Below are positions 36,296-43,994 of a stretch of DNA of 64,000 nt, in pieces. The DNA comes from Anaerovorax sp. IOR16 (GTDB taxonomy: Bacteria; Bacillota; Clostridia; Peptostreptococcales; Anaerovoracaceae). The notes below the pieces were generated by a model, which ran no database searches, was not told the origin of the DNA, and worked only from the letters and a program-made list of their open reading frames with translations. Position 1 is the first letter of the stretch, and each line of letters starts with the position of its first letter. The DNA lies in contig NZ_JADQTL010000009.1 in the NCBI RefSeq assembly GCF_017168145.1, positions 62,001 to 126,000 of the forward strand, written 5' to 3'. The translations under genes were made by a program, and so were the position numbers.

Positions 36296-37657
36296 GTGGG
36301 ACAGATAAACATCCTTGTGGTCGATGACGAGTTGAATGTCAGACAGCTTTTAAGTAAAGTACTGACAAAAGAAGGGTATCAAGTGTATACTGCATGCGAT
36401 GGGTTAGAAGGGTTGGATCTTCTTCAAACTATTAGCATCGATATTATTATCAGCGATATAAAAATGCCCAAAATGACGGGCATTGAATTTTTGCATCGAG
36501 TCAAAGAAATGGACCCGGATATTGGATTTATATTAATAACGGCATTTGCAACCATGGAAACAGCAATCGACGCATTAAAAAGCGGTGCGCAGGATTACGT
36601 GACAAAACCTTTTGATATTACTGAGATTTTAACAGCAGTTAAAAAACTATGCTTGCCCGTTCAGCAGGGAGCACCGTTCGGTGGTAATTTTGGAGTAGGA
36701 AAAGACCAGTTTAGAGTGAATAGTAAAAGTCCTAAGATGCAGGAAGTTTTGCAGCTTGCGAAACAGGTTGCAGCTTGTGGATCTACGGTATTACTTACGG
36801 GAGAAACGGGAACTGGGAAAGGATATATCGCAAGAGCACTCCATCAGTGGGGACTCAGAAGTGATAAGCCACTTATCAATGTTAACTGTGGTGCGATACC
36901 GGATAATCTGCTGGAAAGTGAATTGTTTGGTTATGAGAAAGGTGCATTTACAGGTGCGGTATCTCCAAAGCCGGGGCGTTTTGAGCTGGCAGATGGCGGC
37001 ACAATATTTTTAGATGAAATTGGAGACATTTCACCGTCTCTTCAAGTGAAGCTTCTTCGTGTCTTGCAGGAAAAAACGTTTGAAAGATTGGGTGGGATAC
37101 GTTCAATTAAAGCCGATGTAAGAGTCATTGCTGCAACCAATAAAAACCTTTTAAAAGAAGTGCGGGAGGGACGCTTTCGAGAAGATTTGTACTATCGCCT
37201 CAATGTAGTACCGATTCACATCCCACCTTTGAGAGAACGTGTGGAAGACATTGAAGATTTAGTCACTTTCTTTTTAGAGGATTCTGCTCGTATCTCGAAT
37301 ACGAATATTCGAAAACAAATGACCGCTGATGTTATGAAGTGCCTGAAAGCTTACACTTGGCCGGGAAATATTCGTGAGTTGGAAAATATTATTGAGCGTT
37401 GTGTGGTAATTTGTTCCGGAAATTTAATTCAAGTGGATTCTCTTCCGATCGAAGTTCGTGAGGCAAGGGAAAGTTCACATGCAAATCAAAGTAAGCAAGA
37501 ACCAATGTTAAACAATGCAATTGACTCTATAGAAAAAGAGGTCATTCAAAAAGCGATGAATGAATGTGGTGGGAATAAAACAAAAGCAGCGCTTGCACTG
37601 GGCATAAGCAGACGTTCATTACATAGAAAGCTTCAAAAGTATGCAATGAACGATTAA
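36296..37657 (+). CDS. AtoC/NtrC-like sigma-54 response regulator
   Basis: 453-residue regulator: receiver domain (residues 1-~120; VVDDE and phospho-acceptor Asp54 in IISDIKMP), AAA+ domain (~145-380) with Walker A GETGTGKG, sigma-54 contact loop GAFTGA, Walker B GTIFLDEIGD and the WPGNIRELEN motif, and a Fis-type helix-turn-helix at the C-terminus (NKTKAALALGISRRSLHRKL). GTG start seven bases after AGGGAGGG and four bases after the kinase stop, so the pair is coupled. The sigma-54 promoter at 29162 with its palindrome at 29013 is the obvious local target. Confidence 0.93.
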   Translation: MGQINILVVDDELNVRQLLSKVLTKEGYQVYTACDGLEGLDLLQTISIDIIISDIKMPKMTGIEFLHRVKEMDPDIGFILITAFATMETAIDALKSGAQDYVTKPFDITEILTAVKKLCLPVQQGAPFGGNFGVGKDQFRVNSKSPKMQEVLQLAKQVAACGSTVLLTGETGTGKGYIARALHQWGLRSDKPLINVNCGAIPDNLLESELFGYEKGAFTGAVSPKPGRFELADGGTIFLDEIGDISPSLQVKLLRVLQEKTFERLGGIRSIKADVRVIAATNKNLLKEVREGRFREDLYYRLNVVPIHIPPLRERVEDIEDLVTFFLEDSARISNTNIRKQMTADVMKCLKAYTWPGNIRELENIIERCVVICSGNLIQVDSLPIEVREARESSHANQSKQEPMLNNAIDSIEKEVIQKAMNECGGNKTKAALALGISRRSLHRKLQKYAMND

Positions 37658-37798
37658 TTTATCATTGTATTTCTGTCAAATTCTGAGGATATTTTTCATA
37701 ATCCATGAAAAGGATTTGAAACAAAAGAGGGTTAAGCATATAATAAGAGAGTACGCTCTAAAAGAGCGATTTTCTCATGCTTACAGAAAGGACATACA

Positions 37799-38683
37799 AT
37801 GAATAAGACGATTGGTATTAGCTGTGCGATAGGAGCAGCTTTTATTTATGGGTTTGCACCCCTTTTGGCAAAATTAACTTATATCGATGGGAGTAATACC
37901 ATCACTTTAACTTTTTTTCGCAGTTTATTTTCCTTTCCGCTGATGCTCGCAATTTTGAGAGTTAAAAAAATTTCTGTCAGAGTATCAAAAAAGGATTTTT
38001 TTACATTGATCATATTGGCATTTTTAGGGGCATTTGCAACCGGTCTTATGTTATACGGTGCATACAATTACATATCAGTAGGTTTGACGACCTGCATTCA
38101 TTATGTGTATCCGGTTTTGGTTGCTGTTGCGTGTGTTCTTTTTTTTAAAGAGAAAATAAGTACAATGAAATTAATTGCAATGGGTCTTTCACTTATTGGT
38201 CTTTTATCCTTTTTAGAAGGCGATCTGAAGTTAAATTTTACAGGGGTTGCTTTAGCATTGGGATCTGGTATTGCTTACGCAGCGTATCTTGTTGTAATGG
38301 ATAAAACAGAAATTAAGCATTTGCATCCTTTTTTAATTTCGTTTTATTGTGCTACAGTGGCAGCTGTATGTCTTTTTGTTTTTGGAACTGCGACCAATCA
38401 AATCGTCTATCATATTGCCCCAAGAGGATGGGTTTTGATGTTTATAATGGCCATTGGCGTTTCGGTAATTGCTAATTCCATTACTCCGATTGCTGTAAAA
38501 AATGTTGGGCCTACGGTTACTGCAATTTTAGGAATGTTTGAGCCGATTGTAAGCGTTATTTTGGGGATTTTATTTTTAAATGAACCATTTACGTTCCGAG
38601 GTGCACTTGGATGTGTATTAGTAATTTTGTCTGTAGTTCTTCTTACCTTAGAAAGGGATAAAACGAACGAAAAACAAGAATAA
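37799..38683 (+). CDS. EamA-family (DMT) transporter
   Basis: 294-residue membrane protein with ten predicted spans in two EamA repeats (GFAPLLAKLTYIDGSNTITLTF; ALALGSGIAYAAYLVVMDK). Drug/metabolite transporters of this family usually export amino acids or metabolites; the substrate is not visible. AGAAAGGA precedes the ATG. A small hairpin CGCTC-TAAAA-GAGCG (37754-37768) lies in the leader. The gene is followed by a very strong hairpin that overlaps the start region of the next gene. Confidence 0.85.
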   Translation: MNKTIGISCAIGAAFIYGFAPLLAKLTYIDGSNTITLTFFRSLFSFPLMLAILRVKKISVRVSKKDFFTLIILAFLGAFATGLMLYGAYNYISVGLTTCIHYVYPVLVAVACVLFFKEKISTMKLIAMGLSLIGLLSFLEGDLKLNFTGVALALGSGIAYAAYLVVMDKTEIKHLHPFLISFYCATVAAVCLFVFGTATNQIVYHIAPRGWVLMFIMAIGVSVIANSITPIAVKNVGPTVTAILGMFEPIVSVILGILFLNEPFTFRGALGCVLVILSVVLLTLERDKTNEKQE

Positions 38684-38702
38684 ATTATATGGAAAAAAGC
38701 AT

Positions 38703-38748
38703 ATCTCCTTTTCAAAAGAAATATTCTTTTGAAAAGGAGATTTTTTTT
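38703..38748 (+). terminator. Strong terminator hairpin containing the next gene's ribosome binding site
   Basis: Perfect 18-bp stem (38703-38720 with 38724-38741), triloop ATA, then seven T. The 3' arm contains AAGGAGA (38734-38740), which is the only ribosome binding site for the carboxypeptidase ATG at 38749. The hairpin thus both ends the EamA transcript and buries the downstream site. Confidence 0.88.
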
Positions 38749-39942
38749 ATGTTTAAAAATAATATTACAAAAAAAATAGTAGTGAGAACAATGAGTATGG
38801 TTCTTATAGTAGGAGCTTTCTTTTTGAGTGCAAGGATTTTTGAAACGAATGAAAAAACAGGGATTAAACTTCGTGAACTTCCACCGAGAGAAGCAGCACA
38901 AAAAGAAGTATCCGGCGAATCACTCATTGAGATTCCGGCAGGTCCTGAAGTTTCTGCACGTACTGCAATTGTGATGGATTTAAACTCGGGTATGGTTCTT
39001 TATGAAAAAAATAGCCAAGATAAAGTGTATCCTGCCAGCACAACGAAAATTCTTACCGCTTTGCTTGCCATTGAACAAGGTGATTTGAATGACATGGTTA
39101 CGATATCAAAAAAAGCATCAGGAGTTGAAGGTTCCTCAATTTATCTTGAAGTAGGAGAAAAAATATCGTTGAAGGATTTAATATATGGGTTAATGCTTCG
39201 ATCAGGAAATGATGCTGCCATAGCAATTTCAGAAAAAATTTCAGGAAATACTGCATCATTTGTAGAGGCGATGAATGAAAGGGCAAAGCAAATTGGTGCA
39301 AAAGATACACATTTTATGAATCCCAATGGTCTTCATGATGAGGAGCATTATACGACTGCATATGATATGGCATTGATAGCAAGACAAGCCATGTTAAATC
39401 CTGCGTTTAAAGAAGTTGCAGAATCCAAAAGCTGGACGGCAGAACGAGGAGATGGAAAATTTAATGTGTTTTATAACAAGAATAAAGTAGTGAATGAATA
39501 TGAAGGCGGTACAGGTGTAAAAATCGGTTACACAAAAACATCCGGCAGAACCTTGGTTGCTTCTTCAAAGCGAGATGGAATGGAATTGATTTGTGTGGTC
39601 ATGGATGATCCAAATTGGTTTGAGGATTCCTATCGTTTGATGGACGCCATGTATGATTCCTACGAACAAGTTACCATTGCGCAGGGACAACAGCGATTGA
39701 AAACCATGCCTGTAGATGGAGGCATAAAAGAACATGTATATGTAGGTACAAAGGAAGCGGTTTTATGTCCTATATTGAAGGAACATGAAAATGCTGAGGT
39801 AGGTATCCAATATGTGTTAGGATTTCAGTGTCAAGCACCGATTCGAAGGTGGCAGGAAGCCGGGTTGCTCAATGTATATGTAAATGGTGCTTATGTACAT
39901 TCCGTACCTTTGTATTTTCTTGAAGATATTGATGCCCTTTAA
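38749..39942 (+). CDS. D-alanyl-D-alanine carboxypeptidase (DacF-like PBP)
   Basis: 397-residue class 5 low-molecular-weight penicillin-binding protein with an N-terminal signal/anchor (IVVRTMSMVLIVGAFFLSA). Active-site motifs: Ser97-Thr-Thr-Lys100 (PASTTK), SGN in LRSGNDAAIA, and the third motif, normally KTG, here Lys258-Ile-Gly260 (GVKIGYT). The C-terminal ~110 residues form the beta-rich PBP5_C-like domain. It trims the terminal D-Ala of peptidoglycan stem peptides outside the membrane. ATG 38749 is taken from the ribosome binding site AAGGAGA; an in-frame ATG at 38689 lies before the hairpin and lacks a site. Confidence 0.9.
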   Translation: MFKNNITKKIVVRTMSMVLIVGAFFLSARIFETNEKTGIKLRELPPREAAQKEVSGESLIEIPAGPEVSARTAIVMDLNSGMVLYEKNSQDKVYPASTTKILTALLAIEQGDLNDMVTISKKASGVEGSSIYLEVGEKISLKDLIYGLMLRSGNDAAIAISEKISGNTASFVEAMNERAKQIGAKDTHFMNPNGLHDEEHYTTAYDMALIARQAMLNPAFKEVAESKSWTAERGDGKFNVFYNKNKVVNEYEGGTGVKIGYTKTSGRTLVASSKRDGMELICVVMDDPNWFEDSYRLMDAMYDSYEQVTIAQGQQRLKTMPVDGGIKEHVYVGTKEAVLCPILKEHENAEVGIQYVLGFQCQAPIRRWQEAGLLNVYVNGAYVHSVPLYFLEDIDAL

Positions 39943-40014
39943 AGGGAACTACTGTCACCAATTTGGCCTTCCTTCAATATTTTAGTATTGTAGTTGAAAA
40001 AAGGGGGCGTCTTT

Positions 40015-41007
40015 ATGAGCTACAATACTTATGATTGCATTGACGCGGGAACGGAAAATTGCCCTTGTTATCTTGCTCTGACAGGTGATTGCTTGATATG
40101 CAGCCGTTTACAGGGAAAGGATTGTTGTGATTGCAACTGGCGAGGTGTTTGTATATATAACGAGTTTGTGCAGGGAAATCGAAAGGTAAGTAATCCAAGA
40201 ATAGAATTTGAAGCAAAAATATTAGAAAAAAAATTTTACTTGGATGATTTGGTAATTTTTATATTGGATGTAGGGAAAGGGTTTGCAATCAAAGCAAGTC
40301 ATCCTGGATCCTATGTTTTTTTAAGAGGAAGGCAAAGCAGTCATTTTTATGATTTGCCTATCTCAGTAATGCGTGCGGATGTGGAACAGGGTACGATTCA
40401 TGTAGCAGTAAAAATTATTGCTTTGAAAACAAAAGCATTGCTTGAAGAGCCAGACCGATTCATTTTACGTGGAGTCTATCGGAATGGAATTCAAGGAGTG
40501 GGTGCACTTCGACCTGAAAAAACTAAAGAAAAAAAAATATTATTTATTGCAAAAGGAATTGGAGTAGCACCGGCGATTTTGGCAGCAAATGCACTGCGAT
40601 TTCGAAATAAAGTCGATTTCGTTTTAGATACCGAAAAGATCAGTACGGAACTAATCAGTGATTACCTTGGCGAAAAAGGAAATCATGATGTGAAAGAAAT
40701 GAAAGAGGAAAATGGGATTATTGGAGAATTGGGAGTCATTAAATATTTAACATTGAATAATGAACAGGATCGAAGAGATTTGGTCCGGCTATTAAAAAAA
40801 GAGAATTATGATTGTGTAGGTGTGCTTGCATCGGATTATTTTGTAGATACGATTGGAGCACTGGTGCGCAGGACACTTCCGGAAGTTAAACTTGCAAACA
40901 GTAATAATTTTCGTATTTGCTGTGGAGAAGGTATTTGTGGGGCTTGCTCATTTGTTAATGAAGAAGGCGATACTATAAGAATGTGTAAATGCCAGAGAAG
41001 AGAATAG
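40015..41007 (+). CDS. PyrK/FNR-like iron-sulfur flavoprotein with Cys-rich head
   Basis: 330 residues. The first ~45 carry ten Cys in close spacing (CIDAGTENCPCYL, CLICSRL, CCDCNWRGVC), probably one or two iron-sulfur or zinc sites. A ferredoxin-NADP reductase-like core follows (residues ~50-280: HPGSYVFLRG, LFIAKGIGVAPAILAAN). The C-terminus has a [2Fe-2S] pattern CCGEGICGACS...CKC like PyrK of dihydroorotate dehydrogenase. It is not next to pyrD or gltA, so the partner dehydrogenase is unknown. AAGGGGG lies seven bases before ATG 40015. Confidence 0.8.
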   Translation: MSYNTYDCIDAGTENCPCYLALTGDCLICSRLQGKDCCDCNWRGVCIYNEFVQGNRKVSNPRIEFEAKILEKKFYLDDLVIFILDVGKGFAIKASHPGSYVFLRGRQSSHFYDLPISVMRADVEQGTIHVAVKIIALKTKALLEEPDRFILRGVYRNGIQGVGALRPEKTKEKKILFIAKGIGVAPAILAANALRFRNKVDFVLDTEKISTELISDYLGEKGNHDVKEMKEENGIIGELGVIKYLTLNNEQDRRDLVRLLKKENYDCVGVLASDYFVDTIGALVRRTLPEVKLANSNNFRICCGEGICGACSFVNEEGDTIRMCKCQRRE

Positions 41008-41100
41008 GAAAGTAGTGAAATGCGAAGCGTTTGCTTGCCTTTTATTGTGTTTTTTGTTAGAGTAAAGCTAGAGCAAAAACGCATGGAGGGGAAAATTGCA

Positions 41101-41961
41101 ATGAGCGCGGACTATGATATTAAATTAATCGCATTGGATATGGATGGCACCTTGCTAAATGAAGAGGGGTGCTTGTCTTTATTAAGTCGTAAAATTTTAG
41201 AGAGAGTTATGGATAAGGGGATTCATGTAGTAATTTCTACAGGCCGTGTTTTTAGTGCATTGCCGAAGGATGTGTTGGATGTAGATGGGATGGAATATGC
41301 AATTACTTCTAATGGAGCGAATATTTTAAAGCTTGCAGATCAAACAACGGTATATACTAATTTGATAGGTAAGGACAGCATTATGGAAATTCTACCACAC
41401 ATTCAGGACGAGGATGTTATGATAGAAGCTTTTTTTGATCACGATGTTGTCGCTGAACGAAGATGCTTGGAAAACTTAGATCGTTATGGAATGGTTACGG
41501 AGAAATCGCAAATTTATACACTGAGTACAAGAAAACCCGTAGAAAATATTGCCGCTGTCATGGAGGAAAAAGCAGATCGGATGGAGAATATAAATTTAAT
41601 TTTTTCCGATCAGAAGAAGCGAATCGAATTTTGGAATTTTCTTTCAAGAATTCCGTCCATTACAGTAACGAGTTCTATGCCATATAATTTAGAAATCGGT
41701 GGTGCAACTACAAGTAAAGCAGATGCCTTAAAGCACTTGTGTTCGTTATTGGATGTGAAACATAATCAAGTGATGGCGTGTGGAGACAGTGAAAACGATC
41801 TTGCAATGCTTCAATTTGCTGGACTATCGGTGGCAATGGAAAATGCAGCAGCACCTTTAAAAAAGATTGCTCATTTTATAACAAAAACAAATCGTGAAGA
41901 TGGTGTTGCACATGCCATTCAAAGATTCGTGCTTGACCATAGACAATATACAAATCAATAA
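41101..41961 (+). CDS. Cof-type HAD phosphatase
   Basis: 286-residue HAD hydrolase, subclass IIB. Motif I DMDGTLLNEEG (nucleophile Asp), motif II ISTGR, Lys in the ATTSKADALKHL region and motif IV GDSENDLAML. These enzymes dephosphorylate sugar phosphates, flavin or PLP-like substrates; the specific one is unknown. ATG 41101 follows GGAGGGG; a longer in-frame ORF from 41020 begins with a sequence unlike the family. Confidence 0.88.
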   Translation: MSADYDIKLIALDMDGTLLNEEGCLSLLSRKILERVMDKGIHVVISTGRVFSALPKDVLDVDGMEYAITSNGANILKLADQTTVYTNLIGKDSIMEILPHIQDEDVMIEAFFDHDVVAERRCLENLDRYGMVTEKSQIYTLSTRKPVENIAAVMEEKADRMENINLIFSDQKKRIEFWNFLSRIPSITVTSSMPYNLEIGGATTSKADALKHLCSLLDVKHNQVMACGDSENDLAMLQFAGLSVAMENAAAPLKKIAHFITKTNREDGVAHAIQRFVLDHRQYTNQ

Positions 41962-41982
41962 TTTAATTAAAAATTAATTAAG

Positions 41983-42014
41983 AACTACAGCAGATCCTAT
42001 GCTGTAGTTTTTTG
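41983..42014 (+). terminator. Terminator after the Cof-type phosphatase gene
   Basis: Perfect 10-bp stem AACTACAGCA / TGCTGTAGTT with loop GATCCTA, followed by TTTTTG. The 180 bases that follow are AT-rich, with only a weak promoter candidate (TTGTTA 42137, TATATT 42161). Confidence 0.92.
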
Positions 42015-42194
42015 TTTTATAATTTATAACTGTATTTTTTCAATTGTAATGAATTTGACTATAAGCAACAAATATTTTTTAAATAATTATAAAAAATCAT
42101 AAACTGAACTGGTTAAAATAATTGAAATTGTATATTTTGTTATACTCAGATTTGAAGTATTATATTATCAAAATAACAATAAAGGAGAATTTAG

Positions 42195-42731
42195 ATGAGT
42201 TATAATACAAATTCAATGACGGTATCAAAAAGTACAACAAAAGGGCTGGTGATCAATGCGTTATGCATCGCTTTGACGCTCGTGGCTACTATGTACATTA
42301 ACATAAGACTGCCTCTTATGGGAAATGGCGGATTGATTCATTTAGGAAATGTTCCGTTGTTTATTGCGGCGATTGTATATGGGAAAAAAACCGGAGCAAT
42401 TGCGGGTGCCTTCGGGATGGGGGCGTTTGATTTGCTATCAGGCTGGACTACTTGGGCTCCATTTACTTTTGTAATTGTAGGTGCTATGGGCTATGTGGTT
42501 GGTTTGATTACAGAAAAAGTACCGGGTAAACCGTTCCTTGTAAACAGTTTGGCAGTAGTTGCTGCGCTTGTTATAAAAATAGTCGGTTATTATTTTACGG
42601 AAGTTGTGCTATATGGAAACTGGATACAACCATTCGGATCCATTCCGGGTAACATCATTCAAATTACAGTTGCGGCTATCATTGTTCTTCCAATTGTAGA
42701 ACGAATTAAAAAACTGGCTGTAAGAGTATAA
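42195..42731 (+). CDS. ECF transporter S component
   Basis: 178-residue membrane protein of the substrate-binding (S) component type of energy-coupling factor transporters, five to six spans. Typical features are the N-terminal LVINALCIALTLVATMYI, a glycine-rich GGLIHLGNVPLFIAAIVYGKKTGAIAGAFGMG loop and the AFDLLSG motif. It needs the shared EcfAA'T module, not found here. Vitamins are usual substrates. The operon mate is a PLP-type aminotransferase of a group that includes pyridoxamine-pyruvate transaminase, so a B6 vitamer is a possible but unproven substrate. AAAGGAG precedes the ATG. Confidence 0.82.
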   Translation: MSYNTNSMTVSKSTTKGLVINALCIALTLVATMYINIRLPLMGNGGLIHLGNVPLFIAAIVYGKKTGAIAGAFGMGAFDLLSGWTTWAPFTFVIVGAMGYVVGLITEKVPGKPFLVNSLAVVAALVIKIVGYYFTEVVLYGNWIQPFGSIPGNIIQITVAAIIVLPIVERIKKLAVRV

Positions 42732-42776
42732 GGAAATAAAAATAGTGAGACGATAGCTATAAGAGGAGGGAGCTTT

Positions 42777-43913
42777 ATGTATAAAATAATGACGCCGGGT
42801 CCTACGACAATAAAAGAAAATGTAAGAAAGGCAAGAAGTTTGGAAACTACAAATCCGGATTTGGATTTGGAATTTTATGATTATTATAAAGAAACTTGTG
42901 ATTTGCTTCGTTTGTTGCTACATACAAAAAATGAAGCATACATTCTTAGCGGAGAAGGAATTTTAGGTTTGGAAGCGGCTTGCGCTTCCTTAACAGAACC
43001 TAAGGATCGAGTTTTGATTTTAGATAATGGCGTATTTGGGAAAGGCTTTGCCGATTTTGTTCGGATTTATGGAGGGAATCCGGTTTCTTTTGCATCGGAT
43101 TACCATAAGCCAATTAATCCGATAGAGCTCAAAGATTTTTTAGAGAAAGATTCTGATTTTAAATATGCAACTGTTGTGCACTGTGATACACCGAGCGGGG
43201 TGCTGAATGACGTAGAAGCCATTTCAAGGTTATTAAAGGAATATGGCATCTTAACCGTTGTGGATTCAGTAGCGGGAATGTTTGGCGAAGCACTTAATGT
43301 AGATGAAGCTCAAATTGATATCTTGTGTGGAGGATCACAAAAAGCACTTTCTGCGGCTGTCGGTCTTACTATGCTTTGGGTAAGCTCGGATGCGATAAAC
43401 GCTATGGAAAACAGGAGTACTCCTATTGCTTCCTTCTATGCAAATATTCTAAATTTTAAAGATTACTATGATAAGAAAGCATTTCCTTATACGCCTCCGA
43501 TTAGTGATATTTATGGAATTCGTGCAGCACTTGAAAATGTAATGGCTGATAAGGAAATCTTGATAAGACATAAAAAAATTGCGGAAGCAACACGAAAAGC
43601 AATTCAAAAATCCGGACTCCAATTATTTTTAAAAGAAGGTTATTCTAATACCGTAACAGCGGTATCGGTGCCTTCAGCTTTAACAGATCGAGAAATATTG
43701 GATACCATTCGAACAAAGTATGGAATTATGATTGCAGGCAGTTTTGATGTTTTGGCAGGCAAGGTCATTCGAATTGGTCATATGGGAGAAAATGCGAGAG
43801 AAGCGTGTATGAGTGAAACGATGGATGCGCTTACAAAAACATTCAAAGATCTAGGATATCCTTTAAAGTGTGATTTAAAAATGACATTTTTAGAGGCACT
43901 TCAAGAAGAATAA
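42777..43913 (+). CDS. Class V PLP aminotransferase (alanine-glyoxylate/pyridoxamine-pyruvate type)
   Basis: 378-residue fold-type I aminotransferase: MTPGPTTIKENVRKA at the start, ILSGEGILGLEAA, VHCDTPSGVLND, VVDSVAGMFGE and the PLP lysine in LCGGSQKALSAAVG. Relatives include alanine-glyoxylate aminotransferase, pyridoxamine-pyruvate transaminase and phosphonate enzymes. It follows the ECF S component by 45 bases with AGGAGGGAG before the ATG. The substrate is not settled. Confidence 0.83.
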   Translation: MYKIMTPGPTTIKENVRKARSLETTNPDLDLEFYDYYKETCDLLRLLLHTKNEAYILSGEGILGLEAACASLTEPKDRVLILDNGVFGKGFADFVRIYGGNPVSFASDYHKPINPIELKDFLEKDSDFKYATVVHCDTPSGVLNDVEAISRLLKEYGILTVVDSVAGMFGEALNVDEAQIDILCGGSQKALSAAVGLTMLWVSSDAINAMENRSTPIASFYANILNFKDYYDKKAFPYTPPISDIYGIRAALENVMADKEILIRHKKIAEATRKAIQKSGLQLFLKEGYSNTVTAVSVPSALTDREILDTIRTKYGIMIAGSFDVLAGKVIRIGHMGENAREACMSETMDALTKTFKDLGYPLKCDLKMTFLEALQEE

Positions 43914-43928
43914 GAAGTAAATGAACAC

Positions 43929-43992
43929 ACCTCTTCATATACTGTAATGTATGCAAAAAAATGCAACAAAAAACGGTATGAGGAGGTTTTTC
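43929..43992 (+). other. Terminator-like hairpin covering the next gene's ribosome binding site
   Basis: ACCTCTTCATA (43929-43939) pairs with TATGAGGAGGT (43977-43987, one G-T pair), followed by TTTTTC. AGGAGG (43981-43986) in the 3' arm is the ribosome binding site of the following TTG start. The loop contains a smaller TGCA-A6-TGCA-like hairpin. Same design as at 38703. Confidence 0.6.
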
Positions 43993-43994
43993 TT

